The notes beneath the pieces are model-generated. The model searched no databases and was not told the DNA's origin. It saw nothing but the letters and a program-made list of their open reading frames with translations. Both the position numbers and the translations under genes were made by a program. Shown here piece after piece: positions 14,629-21,940 of a DNA stretch of 27,982 nt (position 1 is the first letter of the stretch; every line of letters starts with the position of its first letter). Origin of the DNA: Kiritimatiellia bacterium (GTDB taxonomy: Bacteria; Verrucomicrobiota; Kiritimatiellia; RFP12; UBA1067); assembly GCA_016302985.1 (NCBI GenBank), contig JAEDMN010000010.1:1-27982 (forward strand), read 5' to 3'.

Positions 14629-15935
14629 CGCACCTCCTCGAACACCGCCGGCCGCGGAGCCGGCCGTTCGTCCGCCAGCTCCACCGCGGCGCGCACGCGT
14701 TCGGCGGCGGCCTCCAGGCGCGCGGCGTCGGCCGCCGCGACGCGGGCGATCACCGCGCCCGCCTCGACGCGGTCCCCGCGCGTCACGGCCAGGTCCACGC
14801 CCGCCATCGGGTCGATCGCGTCGGACGCCTTCGCGCGCCCCGCGCCCAACGCGAACGCGGCCTCGGCCACGCCGTTCGCGTCGATGCGCGCGACCCAGCC
14901 CGCGCGCCCGGCGCGGACCTCCCGCGCCGGGCCGTTCCGGCGGAAGTCCGCCACGGCCGCCTCGAACGCGTCCAGGCGGCCCCCGTGCAGCGCGACCATG
15001 CGCGCGAAGCGCCGCAGGGCCGAGCCGTCCGCGAGCCGTTCCCGGCAGCGCGCCCGCGCCGCCTCGACGGGGAGGCCCAGCCCCAGCGCGACCATCCGCG
15101 CGGCAAGCTCCACGGAGAGGTCCGCGACGTCGTGCGCCCGCGAGGCGCCGCGCAGCACGTCGAGCGCCTCCTGCACCTCGTTCGCGTTGCCGACGGCGAA
15201 CCCGAGCGGCTCGTCCATCGACGTCACGAGCGCGCAGGCCTGCCGTCCCGCGCCCTGCGCGCCCGCCACCAGCGCCCGCGCCAGCCCGGCGGCCTCGGAC
15301 CGCGTCTTCATGAAGGCGCCCGCCCCGCACTTGACGTCGAAGACGAGCGTTCCCGCGCCTTCGGCGAGCTTCTTGGAGAGGATCGAGGCGACGATGAGGG
15401 GGATCGAGGGGACCGTCCCCGTGACGTCGCGCAGCGCGTAGAGCTTCCTGTCGGCAGGCGCGATCTCGGCCGTCTGCACCGTCAGCGAGCAGCCGCAGTC
15501 CGCCACGACCTTCCGGTAGTCGGCGAGGGAGAGCCCGGCCACGTAGCCCGGAATGGACTCCATCTTGTCCGCGGTGCCGCCCGTCAGGCCGAGCCCGCGC
15601 CCCGTCAGCGACGGCACGGCGAGCCCGCAGGCCGCGGCCAGCGGCTGGACGACCAGGGAGAGCTTGTCGCCCACGCCCCCGGTCGAGTGCTTGTCCGCCG
15701 TGGGGACGGACACGATGCCCGTCCAGTCGAGGCAGGTGCCCGAGTCGCGCATGGACTCGGTCAGCGCGAGCGTCTCGGCCGGGCTCATCCCGCGGCAGCA
15801 GACGGCCATCGCGAAGGCCGCCATCTGGTAGTCGGGCACTTCGCCGCGCGTATAGGCCCGCACCAGTTTGCGGATCTCTTTGGGGGACAGCTCTTCGCCG
15901 GCGCGCTTGCGGTCCAGCAGCAGCTTGACAATCAT
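14625..15935 (-). CDS. deoA: Pyrimidine-nucleoside / thymidine phosphorylase
   Basis: 436 aa, family length. It splits thymidine, and possibly uridine, with phosphate to give base plus (deoxy)ribose-1-phosphate. The N-terminal helical domain (MIVKLLLDRKRAGEELS) is followed by KHSTGGVGDK, the phosphate-binding motif, and by TGRGLGLTGGTADKMESIPG, the family signature. VFDVKCGAGAFMKT and the C-terminal PYNP_C-like domain complete it. ATG at 15935 is chosen over GTG at 15941 because GGGAGG lies 5 bases before it. It follows fmt by 45 bases and is probably cotranscribed. Whether it is specific for thymidine (DeoA) or broad (Pdp) cannot be read from sequence here. Confidence 0.93.
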   Translation of the reverse strand: MIVKLLLDRKRAGEELSPKEIRKLVRAYTRGEVPDYQMAAFAMAVCCRGMSPAETLALTESMRDSGTCLDWTGIVSVPTADKHSTGGVGDKLSLVVQPLAAACGLAVPSLTGRGLGLTGGTADKMESIPGYVAGLSLADYRKVVADCGCSLTVQTAEIAPADRKLYALRDVTGTVPSIPLIVASILSKKLAEGAGTLVFDVKCGAGAFMKTRSEAAGLARALVAGAQGAGRQACALVTSMDEPLGFAVGNANEVQEALDVLRGASRAHDVADLSVELAARMVALGLGLPVEAARARCRERLADGSALRRFARMVALHGGRLDAFEAAVADFRRNGPAREVRAGRAGWVARIDANGVAEAAFALGAGRAKASDAIDPMAGVDLAVTRGDRVEAGAVIARVAAADAARLEAAAERVRAAVELADERPAPRPAVFEEVR

Positions 15936-15980
15936 GGGCACCTCCCGTTCGTGCGGCGCGGAGGCCGCATGGCGTGGATG

Positions 15981-16970
15981 TCAGGAATCGAGCAGCATGT
16001 CGCTCTTCGGGGCGAGGGGGCGTCCGCGCAGGAACTCCCCGCCGGCGAGCTCGCGCGCGCCCTCGGCCTTGAGCGCGGTGAGCAGCAGCGCGCCGTCGCC
16101 CGTGCGGACGATCGGGCCGCGCGCATGCAGGGCGACGACCGTGCCCGGCAGCTCGCCGCGCCACGCGGGGTCGATCTGGTCGGACTTGAGGAACTCGACG
16201 CCGGTGACGACGACGCGGCCCGTGTTCCCCTTCCGACGGAAGCGCGCGGGCAGAAACGTGTAGCAGCCCGGCCACGGCGTGTAGGCGCGCAGCAGGCGTT
16301 CGATCTCGCTCGAGCGGCGTTTCCAGTCGATGAGGCCGTCCGTCTTGAGGATCTTGTGCGCGAACGTGGCCTTGGCGTCCTCCTGCTCCGTCGGCGGCGG
16401 CAGGTTGCCCGCGGCCATGAGCTTGAGCGCCTTCGCGAGCGTGACGCCGCCGCAGATCGCGAGCTTGTCCATGAGCGAGTCGCCCGTGTCATCCGAGTAG
16501 ATCGGCTCGACCTGCTTCATCAGCACGGGCCCGTCGTCCATGCCGACGCCCATCCGGATGACGGAGACGCCGCTGAGCTCGTCGCCGGCGAGCAGCGCCG
16601 CCGTGACCGGGGACGCGCCGCGGTACTTCGGCAGCAGGGAGAAATGGCAGTTGACGCAGCCGAACGGCGGCAGGTCGAGGATGATCGGCTTCAGGAACTG
16701 GCCGAAGGCGACGACGACGATGACGTCCGGCTTCTTCGCGCGGATCCACTCGACGGCCTCGGGCGCGTTGACGTTCTCGGGCGTGATGCACTCCGTGATG
16801 CCGCGTTCGGCGGCATACCTGCGGCAGGGGCAGGGCGTGAGGTCGCGCCCGCGGCCGGCGGGGCGGTCAGGCTGGGTGACGACGCCGACGACCTGGAGGC
16901 CGGGCAGGCGGAGAATGGCGCGCAGGCAGGTGGCCGACGCCGCGGAGGATCCCATGAAGACAATTCGCAT
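15981..16970 (-). CDS. fmt: Methionyl-tRNA formyltransferase
   Basis: 329 aa. It transfers the formyl group of 10-formyl-THF to the initiator Met-tRNA. The N-terminal Rossmann domain begins with MRIVFMGSS. VVTQPDRPAGRGRDLTPCP is the tRNA-binding loop region. The active site is NCHFSLLPKYRGASPV, where the usual N-x-H is N-C-H, together with the Asp of GVGMDDGPVL. The C-terminal OB-like domain (about 215-315) includes LLRAYTPWPGCYT. The start codon is fixed by the conserved MRIVFMG. There is no ribosome site, and TATAAT ends 8 bases before the ATG. It heads the unit with the phosphorylase gene and follows the Dus-like gene by 26 bases. Confidence 0.96.
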   Translation of the reverse strand: MRIVFMGSSAASATCLRAILRLPGLQVVGVVTQPDRPAGRGRDLTPCPCRRYAAERGITECITPENVNAPEAVEWIRAKKPDVIVVVAFGQFLKPIILDLPPFGCVNCHFSLLPKYRGASPVTAALLAGDELSGVSVIRMGVGMDDGPVLMKQVEPIYSDDTGDSLMDKLAICGGVTLAKALKLMAAGNLPPPTEQEDAKATFAHKILKTDGLIDWKRRSSEIERLLRAYTPWPGCYTFLPARFRRKGNTGRVVVTGVEFLKSDQIDPAWRGELPGTVVALHARGPIVRTGDGALLLTALKAEGARELAGGEFLRGRPLAPKSDMLLDS

Positions 16971-16978
16971 AGCTCGGT

Positions 16979-16987
16979 ATTATAGCA
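16979..16987 (-). promoter_or_regulatory. Extended -10 promoter of fmt
   Basis: TGC-TATAAT on the minus strand, hexamer 16979-16984. The predicted start near 16972 leaves about 2 untranslated bases. The -35 position (TTACCC at 17002-17007) is weak and lies inside the 3' end of the Dus-like gene. Confidence 0.6.
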
Positions 16988-16996
16988 CTTTTCGGG

Positions 16997-17920
16997 CTAG
17001 CGGGTAAGCAGGAGGAGCTCGTCGACGGTGCGGCAGGTCTTCGCGACGGGCCAGAGGCGGCGCCACCGCGGCGAGGCCTCGGTCCAGTAGGTCAGCAGCT
17101 CCTTCATGCGCCCGAGCACCGGCCGGTCGCCGGAGAGCTCGGCCTGCGACAGGGCGACGTAGCGCCGGAGCAGCTCGCCCGCGTCCTCCCGCAGGCCGAG
17201 GGCGCGCACGAACGCGCGCCCCACCATGAGGCGGCGGCCCCCGTCGCCGTCTTGAGCAGGCCGGCCCTTCAGGTCGACCGGGAAGGGAACGTCGCCGTTG
17301 TACATCACGGGGTTCGCCGAGCAGGCGGCGATCTCGCGGAAGCGCGCGAGGTCGCAGCCGCCCTCGTACATCTGCTTCGCGGTGCGCGCATGGACCGTGA
17401 GGACGGCCAGGGGGTGCCGGTTGACGACGGGCATCAGCTTGAGCAGTTCGTCAGGACGCTCGAGGCCGAGGCGGATCTTGAGCGAGAAGCGGCCGGGGCC
17501 CATCTCGTCGCAGCCCGCCGCGAGCAGCCGTTCGAGCACGTCGGGCGTCTGGAAGAGCCCCGAGCCGCGGCCGCGCCGGCGGATCATCGGGAACGGGCAG
17601 CCCGCATTGAGGTCCGCCCGCGCGAAGCCGCGGTCCTTCAGCCCCTTCAGCAGCTCGCGCATCGACGCGGGATCCTTCGTGATCACCTGGGGGACGACGG
17701 GCAGCGCATCCGCGCAGGCGCCGGCGGACGGAAACGGGGCGAGGTCGTCGAGCATCCGGTCGTTGACGCGGAGGCCCGGATTCGCGGGGATGAACGGCGC
17801 GAAGGCGCCCGCGAACCCCGCCTCTCGGATGGGGGCCGCGAACGCCTCGCGGAACGCGCGGATGGTGACGCCGCGGAGCGGCGCCAGCCAGAGTTCGGCG
17901 CGCTGGACGCCGTCGGGCAT
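16997..17920 (-). CDS. tRNA-dihydrouridine synthase-like flavoprotein
   Basis: 307 aa. Members reduce uridine to dihydrouridine in tRNA using FMN and NADPH. The TIM barrel opens with LWLAPLRGVT, the counterpart of the AP(M)xGVT motif. LNAGCPFPMIRRRGRGSGL carries the catalytic Cys and the GS motif. TVHARTAKQMYEGG matches the TVHGRTxxQ(x)Y motif, and VMYNGDV and VGRAFV complete the FMN-binding strands. It is shorter and more divergent than DusA/B/C, so the target position is unknown. The ATG directly follows the cyclophilin stop codon (TAAATG), showing tight coupling. Confidence 0.85.
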   Translation of the reverse strand: MPDGVQRAELWLAPLRGVTIRAFREAFAAPIREAGFAGAFAPFIPANPGLRVNDRMLDDLAPFPSAGACADALPVVPQVITKDPASMRELLKGLKDRGFARADLNAGCPFPMIRRRGRGSGLFQTPDVLERLLAAGCDEMGPGRFSLKIRLGLERPDELLKLMPVVNRHPLAVLTVHARTAKQMYEGGCDLARFREIAACSANPVMYNGDVPFPVDLKGRPAQDGDGGRRLMVGRAFVRALGLREDAGELLRRYVALSQAELSGDRPVLGRMKELLTYWTEASPRWRRLWPVAKTCRTVDELLLLTR

Positions 17921-18421
17921 TTACTCGGCGACCGTCACCTTCTTGATCGTGACGGGCTCGACGGGCACGTTCTGGTGCATGCCGTGGTTGCCCGTGCGGA
18001 CCGCCGCGATCTTGTCGACGACGTCCATGCCGGACGTGACCTTGCCGAACACGGCGTAGCCGTACATGCTCGGATGCGGGCCGCGGAAGTCGAGGAAGCC
18101 GTTGTCCACGAGGTTGATGAAGAACTGGCTCGTGGCGGAGTCGACGACCATCGTGCGGGCCATCGCAATCGTGCCACGCAGGTTCTTGAGCCCGTTGTCC
18201 GCCTCGTTCTTGATCGGGTCGTTCGTCTTCTTCTGGTCCATCTCCTTGGTGAAGCCGCCGCCCTGGATCATGAAGTTGGGGATCACGCGGTGGAAGATCG
18301 TGCCGTCGTAGTGCGCGGCCTTCGCGTACGCGATGAAGTTCGCGACCGTCTTCGGCGCCTTGGCATCGTCGAGCTCGAGCTCGATCTTGCCCACGGAGGT
18401 TTCCATCGTGACTTTCTTCAT
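17921..18421 (-). CDS. ppiB: Cyclophilin-type peptidyl-prolyl cis-trans isomerase
   Basis: 166 aa, the size of a cytoplasmic PpiB. It catalyses cis-trans isomerisation of Xaa-Pro bonds. FHRVIPNFMIQGGGF contains the catalytic Arg, Phe, Met and Gln; SATSQFFINLVDN and FGKVTSGMDVVDKI complete the family signature. No signal peptide is present. GGAAGG is about 7 bases before ATG 18421. The gene lies between the M24 peptidase and the Dus-like gene in one run. Confidence 0.96.
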   Translation of the reverse strand: MKKVTMETSVGKIELELDDAKAPKTVANFIAYAKAAHYDGTIFHRVIPNFMIQGGGFTKEMDQKKTNDPIKNEADNGLKNLRGTIAMARTMVVDSATSQFFINLVDNGFLDFRGPHPSMYGYAVFGKVTSGMDVVDKIAAVRTGNHGMHQNVPVEPVTIKKVTVAE

Positions 18422-18484
18422 TGTCTTTCCTTCCTGACTCTGTCTTCTTCTCTGGAATCGAAATCCGAATCCGCCCCGGCCCGC

Positions 18485-19561
18485 TCACTTGGCGCTGCGG
18501 GACAGCACCTCGCACCCGGTCGTCGTGATCAGCACGAGGTCCTCGATCCGCACGCCCAGGCGCCCTTCGAGGTAGACGCCGGGCTCGATCGTCACGAGCA
18601 TGCCCGGCTCGAGCACCGTGTCGTCCTTGGGACGCGCCGTCGGCAGTTCGTGGATCTCGTAGCCCACGCCGTGGCCGAGCGAATGCCCGAACGCCGGGCC
18701 GTAGCCGGCCTTCGAAATGATGTCGCGGGCGACCTTGTCCAGCGCGCCGGCCGTCATCCCCGGCTTCGCGGCCGCGATGGCGGCGAGGTTCGCCTCGAGG
18801 ACGAGGTCGTAGACCCGCCCGTATTCCGCGTCCGCGGACCGGCCGCGCGGGCGGAGGCAGCGCGTCATGTCGGAGCACACGCCATCCAGCTTCACGCCCA
18901 TGTCCACGAGCAGCGGTTCGCCCTTCCGCCAGACCGTCCCGTCCGGGACGTGGTGGCACTCCGCCGCGTTGGCGCCGGCGCAGACGATCGTCTCGAACGC
19001 CTCGCCGTCGCCGAGCGCGTTCATCCACGCGCGGATTTCGCGCTGGAGGTCCTTCTCGGTCATGCCGGCGCGGAACTCCCGGCGCGCGCGCGCCCAGATC
19101 TCGTCGTTCAGGGCCTCCGCCGCCGCGATGCGCGCGATTTCGTCGACGGTCTTGACGGCGCGCAGGGACAGCACGTCGTCCCCGACGTCCACGAGCTTCG
19201 CGCCGCGGAAGGACGCCTGCAGGGACAGGTAGCGCGACGCGGCGATCGCCCCCTCGTAGCCCAGCCGGGCGACGGGGCCGAGGATCTTCCGGGCCGCCTT
19301 CGCGAACGTCACGCCCCGCGCGAGCTCGACGGTCTCGAGCCACGGCGCGACGCGGTGCGCCATCGGGACGTAGCGGAAGTCGGTGACGAAGACGACGCGC
19401 GACGGCGTGACGACGAGGCAGCCGTTGTCGCTGACGACGCCGACGAGCGAACGGATGTTCGCCTCGCCGAAGACAAGCGCCGCGTCGAGACGGCGGCGGC
19501 GCAGGACGCGGACGAGCGCCTGGAGGCGCTCGGCAAGGGGGTTCGGCAGGGCATCGTTCAT
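18485..19561 (-). CDS. M24 family metallopeptidase (Xaa-Pro aminopeptidase/dipeptidase)
   Basis: 358 aa. The N-terminal creatinase-like domain (~1-125) is followed by the pita-bread catalytic domain. All five metal ligands are visible: Asp in LLVDMGV, Asp in VCSDMTR, His in GHSLGHGVG, Glu in TIEPGVY and Glu in VRIEDLV. It removes N-terminal residues ahead of proline, or splits X-Pro dipeptides, in the cytoplasm. The length matches short YqhT/PepQ-type proteins. ATG 19561 overlaps the DUF2062 stop by 4 bp. Confidence 0.93.
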   Translation of the reverse strand: MNDALPNPLAERLQALVRVLRRRRLDAALVFGEANIRSLVGVVSDNGCLVVTPSRVVFVTDFRYVPMAHRVAPWLETVELARGVTFAKAARKILGPVARLGYEGAIAASRYLSLQASFRGAKLVDVGDDVLSLRAVKTVDEIARIAAAEALNDEIWARARREFRAGMTEKDLQREIRAWMNALGDGEAFETIVCAGANAAECHHVPDGTVWRKGEPLLVDMGVKLDGVCSDMTRCLRPRGRSADAEYGRVYDLVLEANLAAIAAAKPGMTAGALDKVARDIISKAGYGPAFGHSLGHGVGYEIHELPTARPKDDTVLEPGMLVTIEPGVYLEGRLGVRIEDLVLITTTGCEVLSRSAK

Positions 19562-20091
19562 GCGGGGACGTCCTTGTTCCGGGCCGCAGTCTGCCGAGCC
19601 GCCTGCCTGCGCGCGCGACGGCCCTGCCTCCGCGCCCGGTGGGCGCGCACGTAGCGCAGCACGCCGTAGTAGGTCAGCGGCACGAGAACCGCGGCGAGGA
19701 CGACGCCGCCGAGGAAGAACGATTCCATCAGGCCGCCGGTGAGCTGCAGCACGCTCTGCCAGCTGCGCTCCTGGACGACGTCGCGCATCGCCCCCTCGAT
19801 GGCGGCCCACGAAAGGTCGCCGCCCATCAGGCGGTTGCCGAGCCAGCACTGGATGGGATAGATGATGAAGATCGTGAAGTGGTTGGTGAAGAACGTGCCG
19901 AGCGTCGCGCCGACCTTGCTCCCCTTCATGATCATCGCCGTGGGAATGGAAAGCAGGAGCTGGAAACCGAACGGGATGGTACAGCCGTAGAACATCCCGA
20001 TCGCCCAGCCCCGGGCCGTGAACTCGGGCGGCGCCTTCTCGCGGACCATGCGGTTGAGAAGGCCCTGCCACTTGTCCTTAATCCACGACAT
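19558..20091 (-). CDS. DUF2062 family membrane protein
   Basis: 177 aa. It opens with MSWIKDKWQGLLNRMVREKAP. Hydrophobic segments follow near 28-55 (GWAIGMFYGCTIPFGFQLLL) and 60-85 (TFFTNHFTIFIIYPIQCW), and a third long one lies near 125-150 (SFFLGGVVLAAVLVPLTYYG). The tail is strongly Arg/Ala-rich. The GxxxGCTIPFG and TNPxT-like (TNHFTIF) patterns are those of DUF2062, a family found beside envelope glycosyltransferases but without a proven activity. I take ATG 20091, which overlaps the DUF1015 gene by 14 bp; upstream in-frame starts would lie deeper inside that gene. Confidence 0.75.
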   Translation of the reverse strand: MSWIKDKWQGLLNRMVREKAPPEFTARGWAIGMFYGCTIPFGFQLLLSIPTAMIMKGSKVGATLGTFFTNHFTIFIIYPIQCWLGNRLMGGDLSWAAIEGAMRDVVQERSWQSVLQLTGGLMESFFLGGVVLAAVLVPLTYYGVLRYVRAHRARRQGRRARRQAARQTAARNKDVPA

Positions 20092-21283
20092 GGACAAAGA
20101 GACCCGAGCGGAGCTTGGGTTCGAACCACGTCGACTTCGGCGGCATGATGGCACCGGCATCGGCGATGTCCATCATCTCCCCGACCGTCACGGGGAACAT
20201 GGAGAACGCAACCGCGTCGCGGCCGGAGGCGACGCGCCCGCTGAGCTCGTCGAGCCCGCGGACGCCGCCCATGAACGAGATGCGCGGGGACGTGCGCGGG
20301 TCGCCGATGCCCAGCACGGGGGCCAGGAAGCGGTCCTGCAGCACCGAGACGTCCAGGGACGAGACCACGTCGGTCCCGGCGGGGACCTCCCAGGCGAGAT
20401 CGTACCACTTGCCCGCGAGGAACATGCGCGCGTGCCGGCCGGCGGCCGGCGCGCCGTCGGCGGCCTCCGTCACCGTGAAGACCTCCCGGGCCTTGCGCAG
20501 CAGGTCCTCGGCGGAAAGCCCGTTGAGGTCCGCCACGAGGCGGTTGTACGGCAGGATCTTCAGCTGCGAGGCGGGGAACGCCACGGCCATGAACCAGCGC
20601 GTCTCGCCGGCGAAGCCGTTCTCCTTCGCATAGCGGCTGGCGGCCGCGCTGCGGTGGTGTCCGTCGGCGATGTAGGCGACGGGGATGCGGCCGAAGAGCT
20701 CCTGGAGCTCGGCGTTGCGAGCCGCGGGAACAACCCACACCGTGTGGCGGATGCCGTCCGGCGCCGTGAAGTCGTCGCGCGGATCGGCCGCGCAGGCCTC
20801 CGCCACGATCGCGTCGATCGCCGCGTCGTCCTTGTACGTGAGGAACGCGGGGCCCGTGTGCGCCTTGAGGATCTCGATGTGGCGCGTGCGGTCGTCCTCC
20901 TTGTCGCGGCGCGTCTTTTCGTGCTGCTTGAGGATGCCGGCCAGGTAGTCCTGCGTGTCGAAGGTCGCGACGATTCCGGTCTGGGCATGGTCGCCCATCA
21001 CCTGGCGGTACGCGTAGAAGCGGGGTTCCGGATCCTGCACGAGCGTGCCGCTCGCGCGGAGGGCGTCCAGCGCCTTCTTCGCCTGGGCGTAGGCCTCGGG
21101 CGAGGAGCAGTCGGTCCCGTCGGGCATGTCGATCTCGGGGCGGGAGACATGCAGAAAGCTCGCGGGGTTGCCCGCCGCGAGCGCTTTGGCCTCAACCGTG
21201 TCGACGACGTCGTAGGGGACGGCCGCCACCCGGGGCGCCGCGGCCACCGTGGGGCGGACCGCGGAGAAAGGACGAACGTTCAT
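20078..21283 (-). CDS. DUF1015 family protein
   Basis: 401 aa cytoplasmic protein of the widespread DUF1015 family. It starts with the typical MNVRPFSAVRPT and AAVPYDVVD. The middle has HEKTRRDKEDDR, and the conserved IADGHHRSAAASRYAKEN block is near residues 210-230. The C-terminus includes FMGGV and AIMPPKSTWFEPKLRSGL. The DGHHR motif suggests a metal or phosphate site, but the biochemical role is not established. In other genomes it often lies near amino acid biosynthesis genes; here it precedes DUF2062 and a peptidase. The start follows the upstream stop by 12 bases, with GCGGAA as a modest ribosome site. Confidence 0.9.
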   Translation of the reverse strand: MNVRPFSAVRPTVAAAPRVAAVPYDVVDTVEAKALAAGNPASFLHVSRPEIDMPDGTDCSSPEAYAQAKKALDALRASGTLVQDPEPRFYAYRQVMGDHAQTGIVATFDTQDYLAGILKQHEKTRRDKEDDRTRHIEILKAHTGPAFLTYKDDAAIDAIVAEACAADPRDDFTAPDGIRHTVWVVPAARNAELQELFGRIPVAYIADGHHRSAAASRYAKENGFAGETRWFMAVAFPASQLKILPYNRLVADLNGLSAEDLLRKAREVFTVTEAADGAPAAGRHARMFLAGKWYDLAWEVPAGTDVVSSLDVSVLQDRFLAPVLGIGDPRTSPRISFMGGVRGLDELSGRVASGRDAVAFSMFPVTVGEMMDIADAGAIMPPKSTWFEPKLRSGLFVHVVD

Positions 21284-21295
21284 CGATCGTTCCGC

Positions 21296-21868
21296 TTAGT
21301 AGTTCGGGAACAGATCGAAGCCGATGTTCAGGATCGGGAAGAACGCCAGCTCGCTGTCGCGGATCACGTTCACGCCGCCGACCTGGAAGCCGTAGGCGGA
21401 CTCGGCGCGATTGACCAGACCGAGCTGGACGCCCTCGACCTTGTCGGCGATGTTGGCCAGACCGACCTGGACGCCGCGGATCTGGCGGGCCTCGTTGAAG
21501 AGACCGACCTGGACGCCGAAGAGATCCGCGCGCCCGGCGCTGTTGTAGACGCCGCCCTGGAAGCCGGAGAGGATGTCCCTGGCCTCGTTGCGGAGGATGT
21601 TGACCTGCACGCCCTCGAAATAGCGGCTGGTGCCGTAGATGCCGAGGTCGAAGCCCGTCACGCTCTCGCACTTGCCGTAGGGGAGCGTCATGCGCAGCCC
21701 GACCACGTCGATGTCCTCGGCCGAATTGAAGGCCAGCCACACGGGCCACGGAGCCTTGTCGGCGGACGCAGCGGGAGCCTTCGCGGCCGCGGGAGCAGGG
21801 GCCGCCTCCTGGGCCATCACGGACGAGCACGCCAGGGCCAGACAAAGAGCCGTAAGAACTTTTTTCAT
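21296..21868 (-). CDS. Secreted 14-residue-repeat protein, likely outer membrane or surface
   Basis: 190 aa. Signal peptide 1-20 (MKKVLTALCLALACSSVMAQ), then an Ala/Pro linker to ~40. From 57 to 173 there are eight repeats of 14-16 residues; the last four are exactly 14 long, starting at 118, 132, 146 and 160 (GVQVGLFNEARQIR, GVQVGLANIADKVE, GVQLGLVNRAESAY, GFQVGGVNVIRDSE). Alternating hydrophobic residues followed by an Asn turn suggest one beta-strand plus turn per repeat, in a barrel or solenoid. The last residue is aromatic (FPNY), as in outer membrane proteins. It resembles LA_2272-type surface-repeat proteins (from memory). AAGGA lies 8 bases before the ATG. It is the first gene of the run to 16997. 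Confidence 0.7.
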   Translation of the reverse strand: MKKVLTALCLALACSSVMAQEAAPAPAAAKAPAASADKAPWPVWLAFNSAEDIDVVGLRMTLPYGKCESVTGFDLGIYGTSRYFEGVQVNILRNEARDILSGFQGGVYNSAGRADLFGVQVGLFNEARQIRGVQVGLANIADKVEGVQLGLVNRAESAYGFQVGGVNVIRDSELAFFPILNIGFDLFPNY

Positions 21869-21884
21869 GAACAGATCCTTTTCA

Positions 21885-21920
21885 GGTTTTTTCGGATGGG
21901 GAAATTATAGGTTTTTTCGG
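21885..21920. repeat. 11-bp direct repeat flanking the -10 box
   Basis: GGTTTTTTCGG occurs at 21885-21895 and again at 21910-21920, 25 bp apart. One copy fills the -35/-10 spacer and the other starts just after the predicted transcription start, a common geometry for repressor binding. Confidence 0.65.
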
Positions 21921-21932
21921 GGAAAGCCGCAA
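21904..21932 (-). promoter_or_regulatory. Sigma-70-type promoter of the repeat-protein operon
   Basis: TTGCGG (21927-21932) and TATAAT (21904-21909) are 17 bases apart on the minus strand. The predicted start near 21897 gives a ~29-base leader. The -35 box lies in a small CCGC-AA-GCGG palindrome just after folC. Confidence 0.75.
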
Positions 21933-21940
21933 GCGGAAAA

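Noticed and set aside
12895..15441. 848-codon open frame on the plus strand
   Set aside because: Antisense to the Gfo/Idh gene and phosphorylase; low-complexity Arg/Ala composition.
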